Positions 26,407 to 34,689 of a DNA stretch of 64,000 nt are shown here, piece after piece. Origin of the DNA: Pseudomonas fluorescens (GTDB taxonomy: Bacteria > Pseudomonadota > Gammaproteobacteria > Pseudomonadales > Pseudomonadaceae). The stretch spans positions 127,951 to 191,950 of the forward strand of contig NZ_LACC01000023.1 in the NCBI RefSeq assembly GCF_000967965.1, given 5' to 3'. A program made the position numbers and the translations under genes. Within the stretch, counting starts at the first letter, position 1, and every line of letters begins with the position of its first letter. Below the pieces are notes generated by a model that was not told the DNA's origin, did no database searches, and saw only the letters and a program-made list of their open reading frames with translations.

Positions 26407-27531
26407 TTGCGTATCGCTTTTCTCATCTCGATCTGGCTACTCAGCTTCGGCGCCATCGCGGCACCAAGCGATGTGGCGACGCTCGATCGCAGCACCTGGC
26501 CGGAAAAACTCGGCAACCCGACGCTGTTCGACGTGGCGTCGAGGGCCGAGATCCTCATGTTTTCCAGCGTCCTGTTGGCCAGCGAGGCACTGGATGAACC
26601 CGCCCTGGCCCAGCGCCTGGGCTTGCGCACGATCAATCTGGAATCGGTCAACCGGGTTCGCCAGCGTATGTGGCAACGGCTTCTGGCCAACTACAACTTC
26701 GCCCAACAGAGCTGCGACCAGGATGCCTCCTTCTGTTTTCTGGTCGAAGACATGCCCACCTTGCGCGAGCAGGCTGCCAAATTCCAGGTCGGCGCAGACA
26801 GCTACTACACCAAGTGGGCCGAGCCGAGCCGTGTGTTCCACACCCAGTACCTGGACGAACAGTTGCGCAAGGCGGCTTTGTTTCCACAAACCAGCAGCGA
26901 AGTCGATCATTTTGGCGACTATGAGCGCAGCGGCGACGGGATGCATGACCGGCTGTTTCTGCTGACCTTCGACAGCGCCGCCAACGCCGCGCCGGATAAC
27001 ACCGCCTGGGTCGCCGAGTACCTGCGCAAGTCGAACCTGAGCGGGACGTTCTTCGTCCTTGGCAAGGACATCCAGGCGCGTTTGGCCGAGCATTCGGTGA
27101 GTAACCTGCAAGCGACCTACTCGAGCCAGTGCATCGGCGTACAAGGCTGGGAGTTCCGTTCCCACAGCCACTGGCAGGACTGGCAGGATTCGGTGCACCG
27201 CAGCGCCGAACTGGTCAAAAGCAAGCTGCCGGAGAACTACGTGCCCCTGTTCCGTCCGCCCGACGGTCAGCGCCGTTCAGATGCCGAAGGCTTCTTCAAG
27301 ACTCAGGGTCTGCAGGTAGCGTTGTGGGACATCGACGCCCAGGACGGCGCCGGCAAACTCAAGGGCAACCCGAGTGCGCAACGGGTGCTGACCCTGATGC
27401 TGCTGTGGCGGCACGGAGTGATCAATTTCAATGTGAAACAGGATGCAGTGAAAACGACGTTGCCGTGGCTGGTCACGCAAACGGCGCCTGTCGGAATCGG
27501 CTGGGAGGATTGCCAGGATGCGTTTCGCTGA
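26407..27531 (+). CDS. polysaccharide deacetylase-like (NodB-fold) secreted protein
   Basis: The 374-residue protein is read from a TTG at 26407 because GGAGAC lies 8 nt upstream and the result is a clean signal peptide (MRIAFLISIWLLSFGAIAAP). The C-terminal half (about 210-370) resembles the NodB fold: LLTFDSAANA, a RSHSHWQDWQ segment, FRPPDGQRR and LWDIDAQDG. Compared with active enzymes the second Asp of TFDD is Ser and the His motif is altered, so deacetylase activity is doubtful. The N-terminal about 200 residues have no domain I recognise. It stands alone between yaaA and the PhoH gene. Confidence 0.75.
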   Translation: MRIAFLISIWLLSFGAIAAPSDVATLDRSTWPEKLGNPTLFDVASRAEILMFSSVLLASEALDEPALAQRLGLRTINLESVNRVRQRMWQRLLANYNFAQQSCDQDASFCFLVEDMPTLREQAAKFQVGADSYYTKWAEPSRVFHTQYLDEQLRKAALFPQTSSEVDHFGDYERSGDGMHDRLFLLTFDSAANAAPDNTAWVAEYLRKSNLSGTFFVLGKDIQARLAEHSVSNLQATYSSQCIGVQGWEFRSHSHWQDWQDSVHRSAELVKSKLPENYVPLFRPPDGQRRSDAEGFFKTQGLQVALWDIDAQDGAGKLKGNPSAQRVLTLMLLWRHGVINFNVKQDAVKTTLPWLVTQTAPVGIGWEDCQDAFR

Positions 27532-27867
27532 AAATGACAAAACCCCGTAAACATTGGGTTTTTGGCAATTTTGGAAGGGGATTCGTTGCGGGTGGACTTC
27601 CGACTTTAAACGGGTGATGGCAGTCCGCCAAGTGCTATTGGTCAATCTGCAAAATAAACTTCAAAAAAGCGTCAAAGTACTTTTTTCTGTCACACGTTTT
27701 GGAGTATTACGAAGACAGACCGCCGAAACCTGCAACACAGGTGGCGTCTTCCAAGACCCCGCATGTATGCAGAACACTTGAGTCCCCGCAGGTGTATTCG
27801 GCAGTCACTTCGAGGCGCAGCACTGTCAAGGTATTGCGTCGAATGGCTCCCACAAAGGTGACCGAGT
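27532..27867 (+). other. 336-nt intergenic region upstream of phoH-like gene
   Basis: No gene is supported here. It contains A/T-rich stretches, including a short AAAAGCGTCAAAGTACTTTTTT inverted repeat near 27665-27686 that may end the upstream transcript. An AAGGTGA ribosome-binding site lies before the phoH-like start. No promoter hexamers stand out. Confidence 0.4.
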
Positions 27868-29262
27868 ATGGATGATCACGGACGTAGCTCTTCTTCCAAC
27901 CAGCCAATCCTTTATGTACTCGATACCAACGTATTGATTCACGATCCAAACGCGCTGCTTAACTTCGAAGAACACCACGTCGCGATCCCGATGACCGTGC
28001 TGGAAGAGCTCGACAAGCTCAAGAGCGGGCATCACAGCGTAGCCGCCGAATGCCGCCAGGCCATCCGCCTGATCGACAAGACCCTGGGCGATGCCTCACC
28101 CGAGGACGTCGAGCAGGGTGTGCCGATCCAGCGTGGCAAAAGCGGACCCAAGGGTTTGCTGTCAATTCTGATGAGCAGACATGCCGAGCCGAACCTGATT
28201 CTGCCCGAGCACCTGAACGACAACAAAATCATCAATCAACTGATCGACCTGCACGCTCGCGACCCTAAGAAGCCTGTGGTGCTGGTCACCAAAGACATCA
28301 ACATGCGCCTCAAGGCGCGCGCCTGCGGGATCGCGGCCGAGGACTACAGCACCGACCAACTGGTCGATGACGTGTCCTTGCTACCCAACGGCTACCACAA
28401 CATGAGCGGCTCTTTCTGGGACCGCGTGAGCAAGGTCGAAACCCGTCAGGACCACGGCCGCACCTGGCATCAGGTGCAATTGATCGACAACCTGCCGGCA
28501 GTGCACATCAACGAGTTCATCATTGATGAACAGGGCTTTGTCGGCTGGATCAAGGAGATTGAAGAGGACCGCTTGCTTATCCTCGACCTGCACCAGGAAC
28601 CGCTGCTGCACCAGGAAGCCTGGGGCCTGAAGCCGCGTGATATCTATCAGAGCCTGGCGTTGTACGCCTTGCTCGATCCGGACATCCACCTGGTCAACCT
28701 GTCGGGTGCCGCGGGTTCGGGTAAAACCATCCTGGCGCTGGCCGCTGCGATCGAGCAGACCATGGTCAGCAAACGTTATCGCCGCATCATCGCCACCCGC
28801 AGCGTGCAGGGCCTGGACCAGGAAATCGGCTTCCTGCCCGGCACCGAGGCGGAAAAAATGGAGCCGTGGCTGGGCGCCATCACCGACAACCTCGAAGCCT
28901 TGCACATGGATGACGAAAGCACCCATGGCAGCGTCGACTACATCCTCAGCAAAGTGCCATTGCAGTTCAAATCCCTCAACTACATCCGGGGCCGCAGCTT
29001 CCAGCAGAGCCTGATTTTGATCGACGAATGCCAGAACCTCACACCGCACCAGATGAAAACCATCATCACCCGTGCCGGCGCCGGTTCCAAAGTGGTGTGC
29101 CTGGGCAACCTGGCACAGATCGATACCCCTTACCTGTCCGCGACCAGCTCCGGGCTGACCTACCTCACTGAACGCTTCAAGGACTTCCCGAACGGGGTGC
29201 ACATCACCCTGCAAGGGGTACCACGCTCGATCCTGGCCGAATACGCCGAAACGCATTTGTAA
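27868..29262 (+). CDS. PhoH-family ATPase with N-terminal PIN domain
   Basis: The 464-residue protein has an N-terminal PIN-type nuclease domain (ILYVLDTNVLIHDPNALL, with acidic residues also in LEELDKLK and the KDINMRLKA region, about 15-150). A PhoH ATPase domain follows (about 250-460) with Walker A GAAGSGKTILAL and Walker B LILIDECQNL. This PIN-PhoH architecture is widespread in bacteria and is linked to RNA processing. The role in this organism is not established. It is followed by an intrinsic terminator. Confidence 0.93.
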   Translation: MDDHGRSSSSNQPILYVLDTNVLIHDPNALLNFEEHHVAIPMTVLEELDKLKSGHHSVAAECRQAIRLIDKTLGDASPEDVEQGVPIQRGKSGPKGLLSILMSRHAEPNLILPEHLNDNKIINQLIDLHARDPKKPVVLVTKDINMRLKARACGIAAEDYSTDQLVDDVSLLPNGYHNMSGSFWDRVSKVETRQDHGRTWHQVQLIDNLPAVHINEFIIDEQGFVGWIKEIEEDRLLILDLHQEPLLHQEAWGLKPRDIYQSLALYALLDPDIHLVNLSGAAGSGKTILALAAAIEQTMVSKRYRRIIATRSVQGLDQEIGFLPGTEAEKMEPWLGAITDNLEALHMDDESTHGSVDYILSKVPLQFKSLNYIRGRSFQQSLILIDECQNLTPHQMKTIITRAGAGSKVVCLGNLAQIDTPYLSATSSGLTYLTERFKDFPNGVHITLQGVPRSILAEYAETHL

Positions 29263-29273
29263 TCGCTTCATCG

Positions 29274-29308
29274 AAACCGGGCGGCCGCAAGGTCGCCCGG
29301 TTTTTTTG
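29274..29308 (+). terminator. intrinsic terminator after phoH-like gene
   Basis: ACCGGGCGGCC pairs with GGTCGCCCGGT around GCAA, followed by seven T. It starts 12 nt after the stop codon. Confidence 0.92.
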
Positions 29309-29393
29309 TACGCGGCGTAAAGGCCCGTGCCTCAGGCCAGACCCAATACCGATGAATGTGTTTCTGCAAAGCTTGGCGCGAAAGCAGTCTTAT

Positions 29394-29837
29394 TTACAGA
29401 GATTGCGAAAAATAGCTATTGAGGGTTTCCGTAAGAATTGATTGAGCGTTCAATACCTCTTGGGTCGGCTCAGGCTGTGAGCTACTGAACTTTTTTCGCG
29501 TCCAGCTGAAAAAGAAGGGGCCATCAATAATACGTTCATTGTGTTCTGCCAAATATAACTTGGTCACGGAGGCATACCTGGGGAAAACATGAAAGTGCAG
29601 TTCATGATTGAGTTCGGAAATACGCATTATGTATATTTTTTCAGGAGAAAATAGAGTGTTTAAGGCTCGCTCCGTAAATGCCAAGCCTTTCATCAGTTCA
29701 GCACTTTCCGTCGAACTTAACTCTTCCAGTTTAAATATCTTCCGCTTGAGAGAAATAATCATGTAGCCCGGGATGTCACAGTCCCGGCAGTGAGAGATTA
29801 CGATGTGTTTTCCTGAGTAAATTGTCCGCGCTGACAT
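29394..29837 (-). CDS. HIT-like (histidine triad) protein in an AT-rich islet
   Basis: The 147-residue protein is read from the ATG at 29837, which has a strong GGGAGG ribosome-binding site 6 nt upstream. The C-terminal half contains ELHFHVFPRY, matching the HIT motif HxHxHxxPR except that the first His is Glu. The presumed nucleophile His and third His remain. Usual HIT proteins hydrolyse or transfer nucleotidyl groups. The N-terminal part (YSGKHIVISHCRDCDIPGY) fits a HIT beginning. Base composition is clearly lower in GC than the neighbours, suggesting transfer. It stands alone with no operon partner. Confidence 0.65.
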   Translation of the reverse strand: MSARTIYSGKHIVISHCRDCDIPGYMIISLKRKIFKLEELSSTESAELMKGLAFTERALNTLFSPEKIYIMRISELNHELHFHVFPRYASVTKLYLAEHNERIIDGPFFFSWTRKKFSSSQPEPTQEVLNAQSILTETLNSYFSQSL

Positions 29838-29864
29838 GACTAGCCTCCCGTGTGCCACCATGGT

Positions 29865-30260
29865 TGACGTGTAGGACCTGCCCCGTTGAGCTGCTGCCGG
29901 AGGTCAGTAGAAAAAACCTTATGCGATACCTCAGTACTGAAATTTTAGAATCGTTAGCTTTCTTGGTCAGTTTTTCTCGAATTAACAAATCGGTCTAACA
30001 TTCAGTTGTAGGAAGTTTCATGGCGGGCCATTAGTGCGTACTTACGGAAAATTCTTACGTCAGAATTTGTTATAAAATAATCAGTAACTTATCGGCTGGT
30101 GCACCAATTAAAGCTGATCGCTGATGTCAGAAAAAGCGAATGTTCAGTAGACTTTTGTTACATTTCTTTCTGTTGTTTGGCATGACTTTAATTTGTGTTT
30201 TTTAAACTTAATAAGGAATCGCATCTGAAACTGTCCACCGAGTCCGGGCGTATGAGGAAC
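29865..30260. other. AT-rich gene-free stretch
   Basis: About 400 nt between the HIT-like gene and the REP doublet upstream of moaC have no supported gene on either strand. The low GC matches the HIT-like gene and contrasts with moaCDE. It may be the remainder of a transferred segment. Confidence 0.5.
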
Positions 30261-30261
30261 C

Positions 30262-30349
30262 TGTGGGAGCGAGCTTGCTCGCGATGACGGTGTGTCAGTC
30301 GACATCTCGGGTTAATGACAGGCCGCTATCGCGAGCAAGCTCGCACACA
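30262..30349. repeat. REP doublet upstream of moaC
   Basis: Inverted GGGAGCGAGCTTGCTCGCGA and GCGAGCAAGCTCGC elements are separated by about 40 nt. They lie about 85 nt before the moaC start. Confidence 0.8.
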
Positions 30350-30433
30350 TTGGTTTGTGGTGGGCCGACAATCGTGCGTGCGGAAATCTGACCCGCAGGT
30401 TTACAATCGACGCTCCTGATCAGGAGTAATCCC

Positions 30434-30907
30434 GTGCTGACTCATCTCGATTCCCAAGGTCGCGCCAACATGGTCGACGTCACTGAAAAAGCCGTGACGT
30501 TCCGTGAGGCGACCGCTCAAGCGCTGGTGCGCATGCTGCCCGAAACCCTGCAGATGATCGTCAGTGGCGGCCACCCCAAGGGTGATGTGTTTGCCGTGGC
30601 GCGCATTGCCGGCATTCAGGCGGCGAAGAAGACCAGCGATCTGATTCCCCTGTGCCATCCGCTGATGCTGACCGGCGTCAAGGTCGAGCTCAGTGCCGAA
30701 GGCGACGATTCGGTGCGCATCGTGGCGCGCTGCAAGCTGTCCGGGCAGACCGGCGTCGAGATGGAAGCCTTGACCGCCGCCAGTGTCGCCGCGCTGACCA
30801 TCTACGACATGTGCAAGGCCGTTGACCGCGGCATGACCATCGAAAGCGTGCGTCTGCTGGAGAAGGTCGGCGGCAAGAGCGGACATTTCCAGGCGGAGCA
30901 GCCATGA
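30434..30907 (+). CDS. moaC: cyclic pyranopterin monophosphate synthase MoaC
   Basis: The 157-residue enzyme makes cyclic pyranopterin monophosphate with MoaA in molybdenum cofactor synthesis. It starts with GTG at 30434 (MLTHLDSQGRANMVDVTEK), preceded by an AGGAG ribosome-binding site. Conserved parts include the KKTSDLIPLCHPL substrate site (about residues 64-76) and CKAVDRGM (about 130). Its end overlaps moaD by four bases (ATGA). Confidence 0.97.
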   Translation: MLTHLDSQGRANMVDVTEKAVTFREATAQALVRMLPETLQMIVSGGHPKGDVFAVARIAGIQAAKKTSDLIPLCHPLMLTGVKVELSAEGDDSVRIVARCKLSGQTGVEMEALTAASVAALTIYDMCKAVDRGMTIESVRLLEKVGGKSGHFQAEQP

Positions 30908-31146
30908 AGGTTACCGTGAAGTTTTTCGCTCGTTATCGTGAAGCGCTGGGGCTGGACTCGGTGAAAGTGGAGGGCAACTTCGCCACCGTCGACGACGTCC
31001 GCGCGCTGTTGGCCCAACGTGACGGTGCCGAGGTGTTGAGCGAGCAAAACCTGATGTGCGCCCGCAATGAAGACCTGTGCCAGCTCGACGAGCCGGTCAG
31101 CGAGGGCGATGAAGTGGCGTTCTTTCCGACTGTGACCGGAGGCTGA
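30904..31146 (+). CDS. moaD: molybdopterin synthase sulfur carrier subunit MoaD
   Basis: The 80-residue ubiquitin-like protein ends in the required Gly-Gly (FFPTVTGG), the site of thiocarboxylate formation. It overlaps moaC by four bases and precedes moaE by three, a tight operon. Confidence 0.97.
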   Translation: MKVTVKFFARYREALGLDSVKVEGNFATVDDVRALLAQRDGAEVLSEQNLMCARNEDLCQLDEPVSEGDEVAFFPTVTGG

Positions 31147-31149
31147 GCC

Positions 31150-31602
31150 ATGGCGATTCGCGTGCAGTCCACGGCGTTCGACCCAGGTGCCGAAGTCAAT
31201 GCCATGCACGATGCCAATGTCGGCGTGGGTGCGGTGGTGAGTTTTGTCGGCTATGTGCGCGACTTCAATGACGGCCTCGACGTCGCCGGGATGTTCCTCG
31301 AACACTATCCGGGCATGACTGAAAAAGCCCTCGGCAAGATCGCCATCGAGGCCGAGCAGCGCTGGCCGCTGCTCAAGCTGGAAGTGCTGCACCGCATCGG
31401 CGCCCTGGAACCGGGCGAGCCGATTGTCTTCGTCGGCGCGGCCAGCGCCCACCGTCAGGCGGCATTCGACGCCTGCGCCTTTGTCATGGATTACCTGAAA
31501 ACCCGTGCACCGTTCTGGAAGAAAGAAATCACCAGTGACGGGCCGCGTTGGGTCGAGGGGCGTGACAGTGATCATGCGGCGGCGGATCGCTGGAAGCAGT
31601 AA
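31150..31602 (+). CDS. moaE: molybdopterin synthase catalytic subunit MoaE
   Basis: The 150-residue catalytic subunit converts cyclic pyranopterin monophosphate to molybdopterin with MoaD. Conserved features seen are FVGYVRDFN (about residue 34), LEHYPGMTEKA (about 55), the HRIG segment (about 83), AASAHRQAAFDAC (about 98) and the KTRAPFWKKE active-site region (about 117-126). A REP doublet follows the gene. Confidence 0.97.
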   Translation: MAIRVQSTAFDPGAEVNAMHDANVGVGAVVSFVGYVRDFNDGLDVAGMFLEHYPGMTEKALGKIAIEAEQRWPLLKLEVLHRIGALEPGEPIVFVGAASAHRQAAFDACAFVMDYLKTRAPFWKKEITSDGPRWVEGRDSDHAAADRWKQ

Positions 31603-31626
31603 TTTCTGCGGCGTCTCTGATTAAGC

Positions 31627-31700
31627 CATCGCGAGCAGGCTCGCTCCTACAGTAGATATGTGTTCGCAGGACCACTGTGGGAGCGAGCCTGCTCGCGATG
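31627..31700. repeat. REP doublet after moaE
   Basis: An inverted pair of GCGAGCAGGCTCGCTCC units lies 24 nt after the moaE stop. It is in the usual 3' position. Confidence 0.8.
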
Positions 31701-31785
31701 CACCACTAAAAATCTTGCTGATCCACCACCCGACCATCGGCCGGAACGGGCTGCATTTGCCTCATTGACGATTAATACATAAAAG

Positions 31786-31796
31786 TCCAGTATGGA
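31786..31796. promoter_or_regulatory. candidate DauR operator upstream of the basic amino acid binding protein
   Basis: TCCAGTATGGA is a near-perfect palindrome preceded by TAAAAG. The same TAAAAGTCCAnnATGGA pattern is found on the opposite strand upstream of dauB (35667-35679). The two sites flank the dau locus at its outer ends. Binding by DauR is inferred from this sharing. Confidence 0.5.
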
Positions 31797-31879
31797 ATTA
31801 TAAGTACAAAAAAGGTTTCCACCCGTTTCAGCTTTTTCTTCTGTCTTGCCAAACCAACAACAACCGCGAGAAAACGAAC

Positions 31880-32656
31880 ATGAAGAAGTTCCCCCTCATC
31901 ACCGGTCTGGCCCTGAGCCTGTTGGCGTGCAGCGCTGTGTTCGCCGCCGAGAAAACCTTGCGCATCGGTATCGAAGCGGCGTATCCACCGTTCGCCTCGA
32001 AAACCGACAAAGGCGAAATCGTCGGTTTCGACTATGACATCGGCAACGCCCTGTGCGCGCAGATGAAGGCCAAGTGTGTGTGGGTCGAAGGCGAGTTCGA
32101 CGGTCTGATTCCTTCCCTGAAAGTGAAGAAAATCGACATGGCGCTGTCGTCCATGACCATCAACGAAGACCGCAAGAAGTCGGTGGACTTCACCCACAAG
32201 TACTATTTCACTTCGTCGCGTCTGGTGATGAAGGATGGTGCGGTGGTGGATGATCAGTACGCCAGCCTCAAGGGCAAGACTGTCGGCGTGCAGCGCGCCA
32301 CCACCACCGACCGTTACGCCACCGAGGTGTTCGAGCCCAAGGGCATCAACGTCAAGCGCTACAGCAACAACGAAGAAATCTACATGGACCTGGCAGCCGG
32401 CCGCCTCGACGCGATTTTTGCCGACACCATTCCACTGAATGACTTCCTGTCGATGCCGCGTGGCAAGGGTTACGCCTTTGCCGGGCCGGAGCTGAAAGAT
32501 CCGAAGTATGTGGGCGAGGGTGCGGGGATTGCGGTGCGCAAGGGCAACACCGAACTGGTCAGCGAGCTGAACACGGCCATTGATGGCATTCGTGCCAGTG
32601 GGGAGTACCAGAAGATTTCGGACAAGTACTTCAAGTCCGATATCTACGGCGACTGA
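31880..32656 (+). CDS. periplasmic basic amino acid-binding protein (ABC importer)
   Basis: The 258-residue protein has a signal peptide (MKKFPLITGLALSLLACSAVFA). The mature part is a family-3 solute-binding domain with LRIGIEAAYPPFASK, FDGLIPSLKVKKIDM and VGVQRATTTDRY. It resembles HisJ/ArgT/AotJ proteins for arginine, lysine or ornithine. No permease or ATPase gene is next to it, so it would use a transporter encoded elsewhere. It converges on the dauBAR operon, as in P. aeruginosa, where a binding protein lies next to dauR. A link to arginine uptake is likely. Confidence 0.9.
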   Translation: MKKFPLITGLALSLLACSAVFAAEKTLRIGIEAAYPPFASKTDKGEIVGFDYDIGNALCAQMKAKCVWVEGEFDGLIPSLKVKKIDMALSSMTINEDRKKSVDFTHKYYFTSSRLVMKDGAVVDDQYASLKGKTVGVQRATTTDRYATEVFEPKGINVKRYSNNEEIYMDLAAGRLDAIFADTIPLNDFLSMPRGKGYAFAGPELKDPKYVGEGAGIAVRKGNTELVSELNTAIDGIRASGEYQKISDKYFKSDIYGD

Positions 32657-32664
32657 TCAACCGC

Positions 32665-32737
32665 TTTCGCGAGCAGGCTCGCTCCTACAGGGTACGGTGT
32701 ACACCGATCCATTGTAGGAGCGAGCCTGCTCGCGATG
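32665..32737. repeat. REP doublet between convergent genes
   Basis: Inverted TCGCGAGCAGGCTCGCTCC and GGAGCGAGCCTGCTCGCGA units lie between the binding-protein gene and dauR, which converge here. Confidence 0.8.
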
Positions 32738-32769
32738 AGGTCAGATCAAACACTACAAAATCTCCGGGC

Positions 32770-33411
32770 CTAGCCCTTCAATTCCTTCAAATGCTTGTAC
32801 ACCGTCGCCCGGCCCATGTTCAGCACATTGGCCACGTAGTTCGAGGCGCTTTTGCCCTTGAACGCGCCTTCGGCGTGCAGCGCCAGCACCAGTTCCCGCT
32901 TGTGGTCGCGAGTCAGCAGATTCAGGCTCAACTGGCGCTCGCGCAGCCAGGCGTGGAGGAAGGTGTTGATCCGCTCCTGCCAGTCATCGCGAAACAGTGA
33001 ATCCGGTTGCGGGATCAGCTTGGTCGGCGACAGGAACAGGTCCAGGGCGGCCTTGGCATTTTCGAACAACGAAATGTTCAGGTTGATGCACAGCACCGCC
33101 AGTGGACGACCTTCGCTGTCCCGTAGCACCGTGCTGAGGCTGCGAATCTTCTGACCATCCCAGTTGAGCTTTTCGTACGGCCCGATGTTTCGTTCGCTGA
33201 CATCGTCGCTGAGCATGTCTTCCAGCGCCGAGTCGTCGCCGATTTCCCGCTTGGACAGGTTGTTGGCGATGTAGTCGACCTTTTGCGTGCGCAGGTCGTG
33301 CAGCACCACTTCGGCGTGGGGGAAAAACAACGTGGCGATGGCGTCGGCGATCGCGTGGAAGTTATCCAGGGACGTGTCGTCCAGGGCCGAGTCTTTTTCG
33401 GGGGCGTTCAT
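32770..33411 (-). CDS. dauR: D-arginine-responsive regulator DauR (YheO/PAS-HTH family)
   Basis: The 213-residue protein has an N-terminal YheO-type PAS-like domain (about 15-130, including VVLHDLR and LAVLCINLNIS). A C-terminal helix-turn-helix (about 175-210, ending NYVANVLNMGRATVYKHLKEL) follows. In P. aeruginosa DauR represses dauBAR and responds to D-arginine. It is the last gene of the dauB-dauA-dauR set here, with the same order and size as that locus. Confidence 0.88.
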   Translation of the reverse strand: MNAPEKDSALDDTSLDNFHAIADAIATLFFPHAEVVLHDLRTQKVDYIANNLSKREIGDDSALEDMLSDDVSERNIGPYEKLNWDGQKIRSLSTVLRDSEGRPLAVLCINLNISLFENAKAALDLFLSPTKLIPQPDSLFRDDWQERINTFLHAWLRERQLSLNLLTRDHKRELVLALHAEGAFKGKSASNYVANVLNMGRATVYKHLKELKG

Positions 33412-33501
33412 TCAGTGGAACTCCAGGCAGCGTCAGCGCCCCATCAAAGGGGCGCTGAAAGTGTGCCGTAAACGTGTGGGCACGTCACCTGAGGATCAGG
33501 A

Positions 33502-34629
33502 TCAGCCGAGGCGGGCAGGGGAGAGCATTTCGGCATTCAGACCGAAATGGCTGAGCGACTCGGGCAACGCGGCACCGCGCACCAGTGCCGCACTGGCCTG
33601 GCCCATGGCCGGCGAGGTCTGGATGCCATAACCGCCCTGTGCCGCGACCCAGAACAGCCCCGGTACCTTCGGATCGAAGCCGGACAGCAAGTCGCCGTCG
33701 CTGACGAAGCTGCGCAGGCCGGCCCAGGTGCGGGTCGGGCGGCGAATGGTCAGGGTCGTGGCTTCTTCGATCTGGTAGATGCCCATGGCGATGTCCAGTT
33801 CTTCGGGCTGCACATCGTGGGGTTCCACCGGGTCGGCGTTGGCCGGCGAACCGAGGAACATCCCGGCGTCGGGTTTCATGTAGAAGGATTCGTCGAGGCT
33901 GACCAGCATCGGCCAATGATGGATGTCCACGCCTTCGGGGCCGGCGAAGATGAAAGCGGCACGGCGTTTGGGTTGCAGGCCCAGGGGCTTGGCGCCAGCC
34001 AGTTCGCCGATCTTGTCGGCCCAGGCGCCGGCGGCGTTGATGATGATCGGCGCGCTGAAGGTCTGGCTGCCGGTCTGGACGTGCCATGTTCCTTGGTCGT
34101 CGCGGCTCAGGCTGACGACTTCGCTGTCGGTATGCACTTCGCCCTGGTTGCGGCGGATACCGCGCAAATAGCCCTGGTGCAGGGCATCGGTGTCGATGTC
34201 GCTGGCGGTCGGGTCGTAGATGGCGCCGTGGACCTTTTCCCGGCGCAGGACCGGCACCAACGCGCAAGCCTCGTCGACGCCGAGCAATTGCATCTCCGGC
34301 ACCGTGGTTTTTGCGCTCTGGTATTGCCTGTTCAGTTCGTCCGGGTCACCGGTCAGGTCCACGGTCATTTCACCGCGCGGGGTCAGCAGCGGGTGCTCGC
34401 AGAAACCGCTGGGCGGGTTGTCGAAAAAGTCCCGGCTGGCCAGGGTCAACGCCCGCACTTGCGGGGTGCCGTAGGCGGCGGTGTATAGCGCCGCCGAACG
34501 GCCGGTGGAGTGATAGGCCGGATGGGATTCGCGTTCGAGCACGATCACGCGGCCGTGCTGCGACAGCCAGAAACCCGTGGAAGCACCGGCAATCCCGCCG
34601 CCGATGATGATGAAATCTGCCTGGCTCAT
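33502..34629 (-). CDS. dauA: FAD-dependent D-arginine dehydrogenase DauA
   Basis: The 375-residue flavoprotein oxidatively deaminates D-arginine (and other D-amino acids) to the 2-oxo acid. The N-terminal FAD-binding motif is IIGGGIAGASTGFWLS (about residues 7-22). The DAO domain follows, with RRNQGEVHTDSEV, INAAGAWADKIGELAG (about 195) and a C-terminal GYGIQTSPAMG flavin site (about 335). Length equals that of the P. aeruginosa enzyme. It follows dauB on the same strand. Confidence 0.9.
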   Translation of the reverse strand: MSQADFIIIGGGIAGASTGFWLSQHGRVIVLERESHPAYHSTGRSAALYTAAYGTPQVRALTLASRDFFDNPPSGFCEHPLLTPRGEMTVDLTGDPDELNRQYQSAKTTVPEMQLLGVDEACALVPVLRREKVHGAIYDPTASDIDTDALHQGYLRGIRRNQGEVHTDSEVVSLSRDDQGTWHVQTGSQTFSAPIIINAAGAWADKIGELAGAKPLGLQPKRRAAFIFAGPEGVDIHHWPMLVSLDESFYMKPDAGMFLGSPANADPVEPHDVQPEELDIAMGIYQIEEATTLTIRRPTRTWAGLRSFVSDGDLLSGFDPKVPGLFWVAAQGGYGIQTSPAMGQASAALVRGAALPESLSHFGLNAEMLSPARLG

Positions 34630-34689
34630 GAACGTCTCCTGTAAAGCACAATGCCGGAATTATGGTGATCCCCTGTAGGGGCCGAGATG

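Noticed and set aside
30262..30433. A molybdenum cofactor riboswitch upstream of moaC
   Set aside because: The leader is occupied by a REP doublet, and I see no conserved riboswitch core in the remaining bases.
31627..32737. Repeated 20-30-nt palindromes looking like a CRISPR array
   Set aside because: They are inverted pairs, irregularly spaced across the whole window, with no spacers of constant length and no cas genes. They are REP elements.
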